Below the pieces are notes generated by a model that made no database searches, was not told the DNA's origin, and worked only from the letters and a program-made list of their open reading frames with translations. A DNA stretch of 64,000 nt from Raphanus sativus. Its lineage: Eukaryota > Streptophyta > Magnoliopsida > Brassicales > Brassicaceae. The DNA is taken from contig NC_079515.1 in NCBI RefSeq assembly GCF_000801105.2, positions 19,987,407 to 20,051,406 of the forward strand. Reading direction: 5' to 3'. Each line of letters begins with the position of its first letter. The first letter of the stretch is position 1. The translations under genes were made by a program, and so were the position numbers. Positions 63,701 to 64,000 of the stretch are shown here, piece after piece.

Positions 63701-63948
63701 TATATATACACATATTTGATATTCATATAAACTAACTGTAAATTAGATTAGAAGATCTAACATGAGAAACCTGGTTTCCCGAAAGTAGTTGTTTTGCCGA
63801 GCTTGGCACGCATGGATGTTAACCAGATCTTCTTGTAAGTAGAAGTTGGCATCATGATCCAAATCACCATAGTCCCCCCAAGAATCGCTATTGTTAACAG
63901 CTTAATCATCTTCATAGTCACGTCCTTACTCATTTCTCCTAATCCCAT
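60722..63948 (-). CDS. FRO1: Ferric-chelate reductase (oxidase), FRO family
   Basis: Eight exons, 63771-63948, 63577-63679, 63285-63491, 62487-62721, 62038-62365, 61703-61946, 60957-61615 and 60722-60861, join to 697 residues, close to the ~700 usual for the family. The membrane half carries the paired haem-binding histidines (YHIWLGH, and FFYTHYLYIVFMLFFVFHVG). The C-terminal half has the FAD motif HPFTI, the NADPH motif GGSGITP and the CGP motif near the end; it closes with FECISFSW. FRO proteins move electrons from cytosolic NADPH across the plasma membrane to Fe(III) chelates. The start MGLGEMSKDV and details such as KMLEWDRTA-type text resemble FRO1 (AT1G01590) more than the adjacent FRO2. 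Any FRO2 copy would lie beyond the right edge. Confidence 0.92.
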
Positions 63949-64000
63949 GTTACAAGAGATTAGATTCCAAAAGATAAGAAAGAAAAAACAAAGCGATAGA

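Overview
The window is plant nuclear DNA from a Brassicaceae genome, most likely a Brassica. The genes have short GT-AG introns, the intergenic DNA is very AT-rich, and every protein I recognise follows one Arabidopsis gene order. From memory that order is the top of chromosome 1, AT1G01780 back to AT1G01590: PLIM2b, AT1G01770, ADF11, AT1G01730, TRM33, SPPL4, a SEC14-like protein, PIP1;3, GPAT4, CYP86A4 and FRO1. Several Arabidopsis genes of that interval are missing here (for example ATAF1, BSK4, PRD3, the U-box genes and a BTB gene). Such loss is expected after the Brassica whole-genome triplication.

Layout. 1-9,000: five minus-strand genes packed close together (PLIM2b first exon, AT1G01770-like, ADF11, AT1G01730-like, TRM33). 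9,000-19,500: a transposon-rich gap with a small MITE, an 8-bp-TSD hAT element, a long-TIR MULE-like element carrying tRNA-like boxes, Helitron termini, and two poly-A retro-insertions with target-site duplications. 19,500-33,800: SPPL4 (+), SEC14-like (-), PIP1;3 (+) and GPAT4 (+), with small DNA transposons between the SEC14-like gene and PIP1;3. 33,800-48,750: about 15 kb of repeats separating the convergent cutin genes GPAT4 and CYP86A4. It holds a probable 8.4-kb Helitron with internal (CT)n/telomere-like tandem repeats and a fresh 2.3-kb tandem duplication, a piece of an LRR receptor kinase gene, and a second Helitron of 3.6 kb that ends 29 bp past the CYP86A4 stop codon. 48,752-50,742: CYP86A4, carrying a single in-frame TGA at codon 317. 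51,900-60,480: hAT, SINE, LINE, Stowaway-like and copia-like insertions, several sitting in three copies of one local repeat. 60,722-63,948: FRO1, apparently complete.

Function. GPAT4 and CYP86A4 act in the same cutin pathway: omega-oxidation of fatty acids, then sn-2 acylation of glycerol-3-phosphate. In this sequence the P450 partner looks broken. FRO1 encodes a ferric-chelate reductase, PIP1;3 an aquaporin, SPPL4 an intramembrane aspartyl protease and ADF11 an actin-severing factor. Gene models were built by hand from splice sites and reading phase; every multi-exon model closes in frame, and only CYP86A4 contains a stop. I found no coding transposase, rolling-circle replicase or reverse transcriptase of meaningful length, so the mobile elements appear non-autonomous or decayed.
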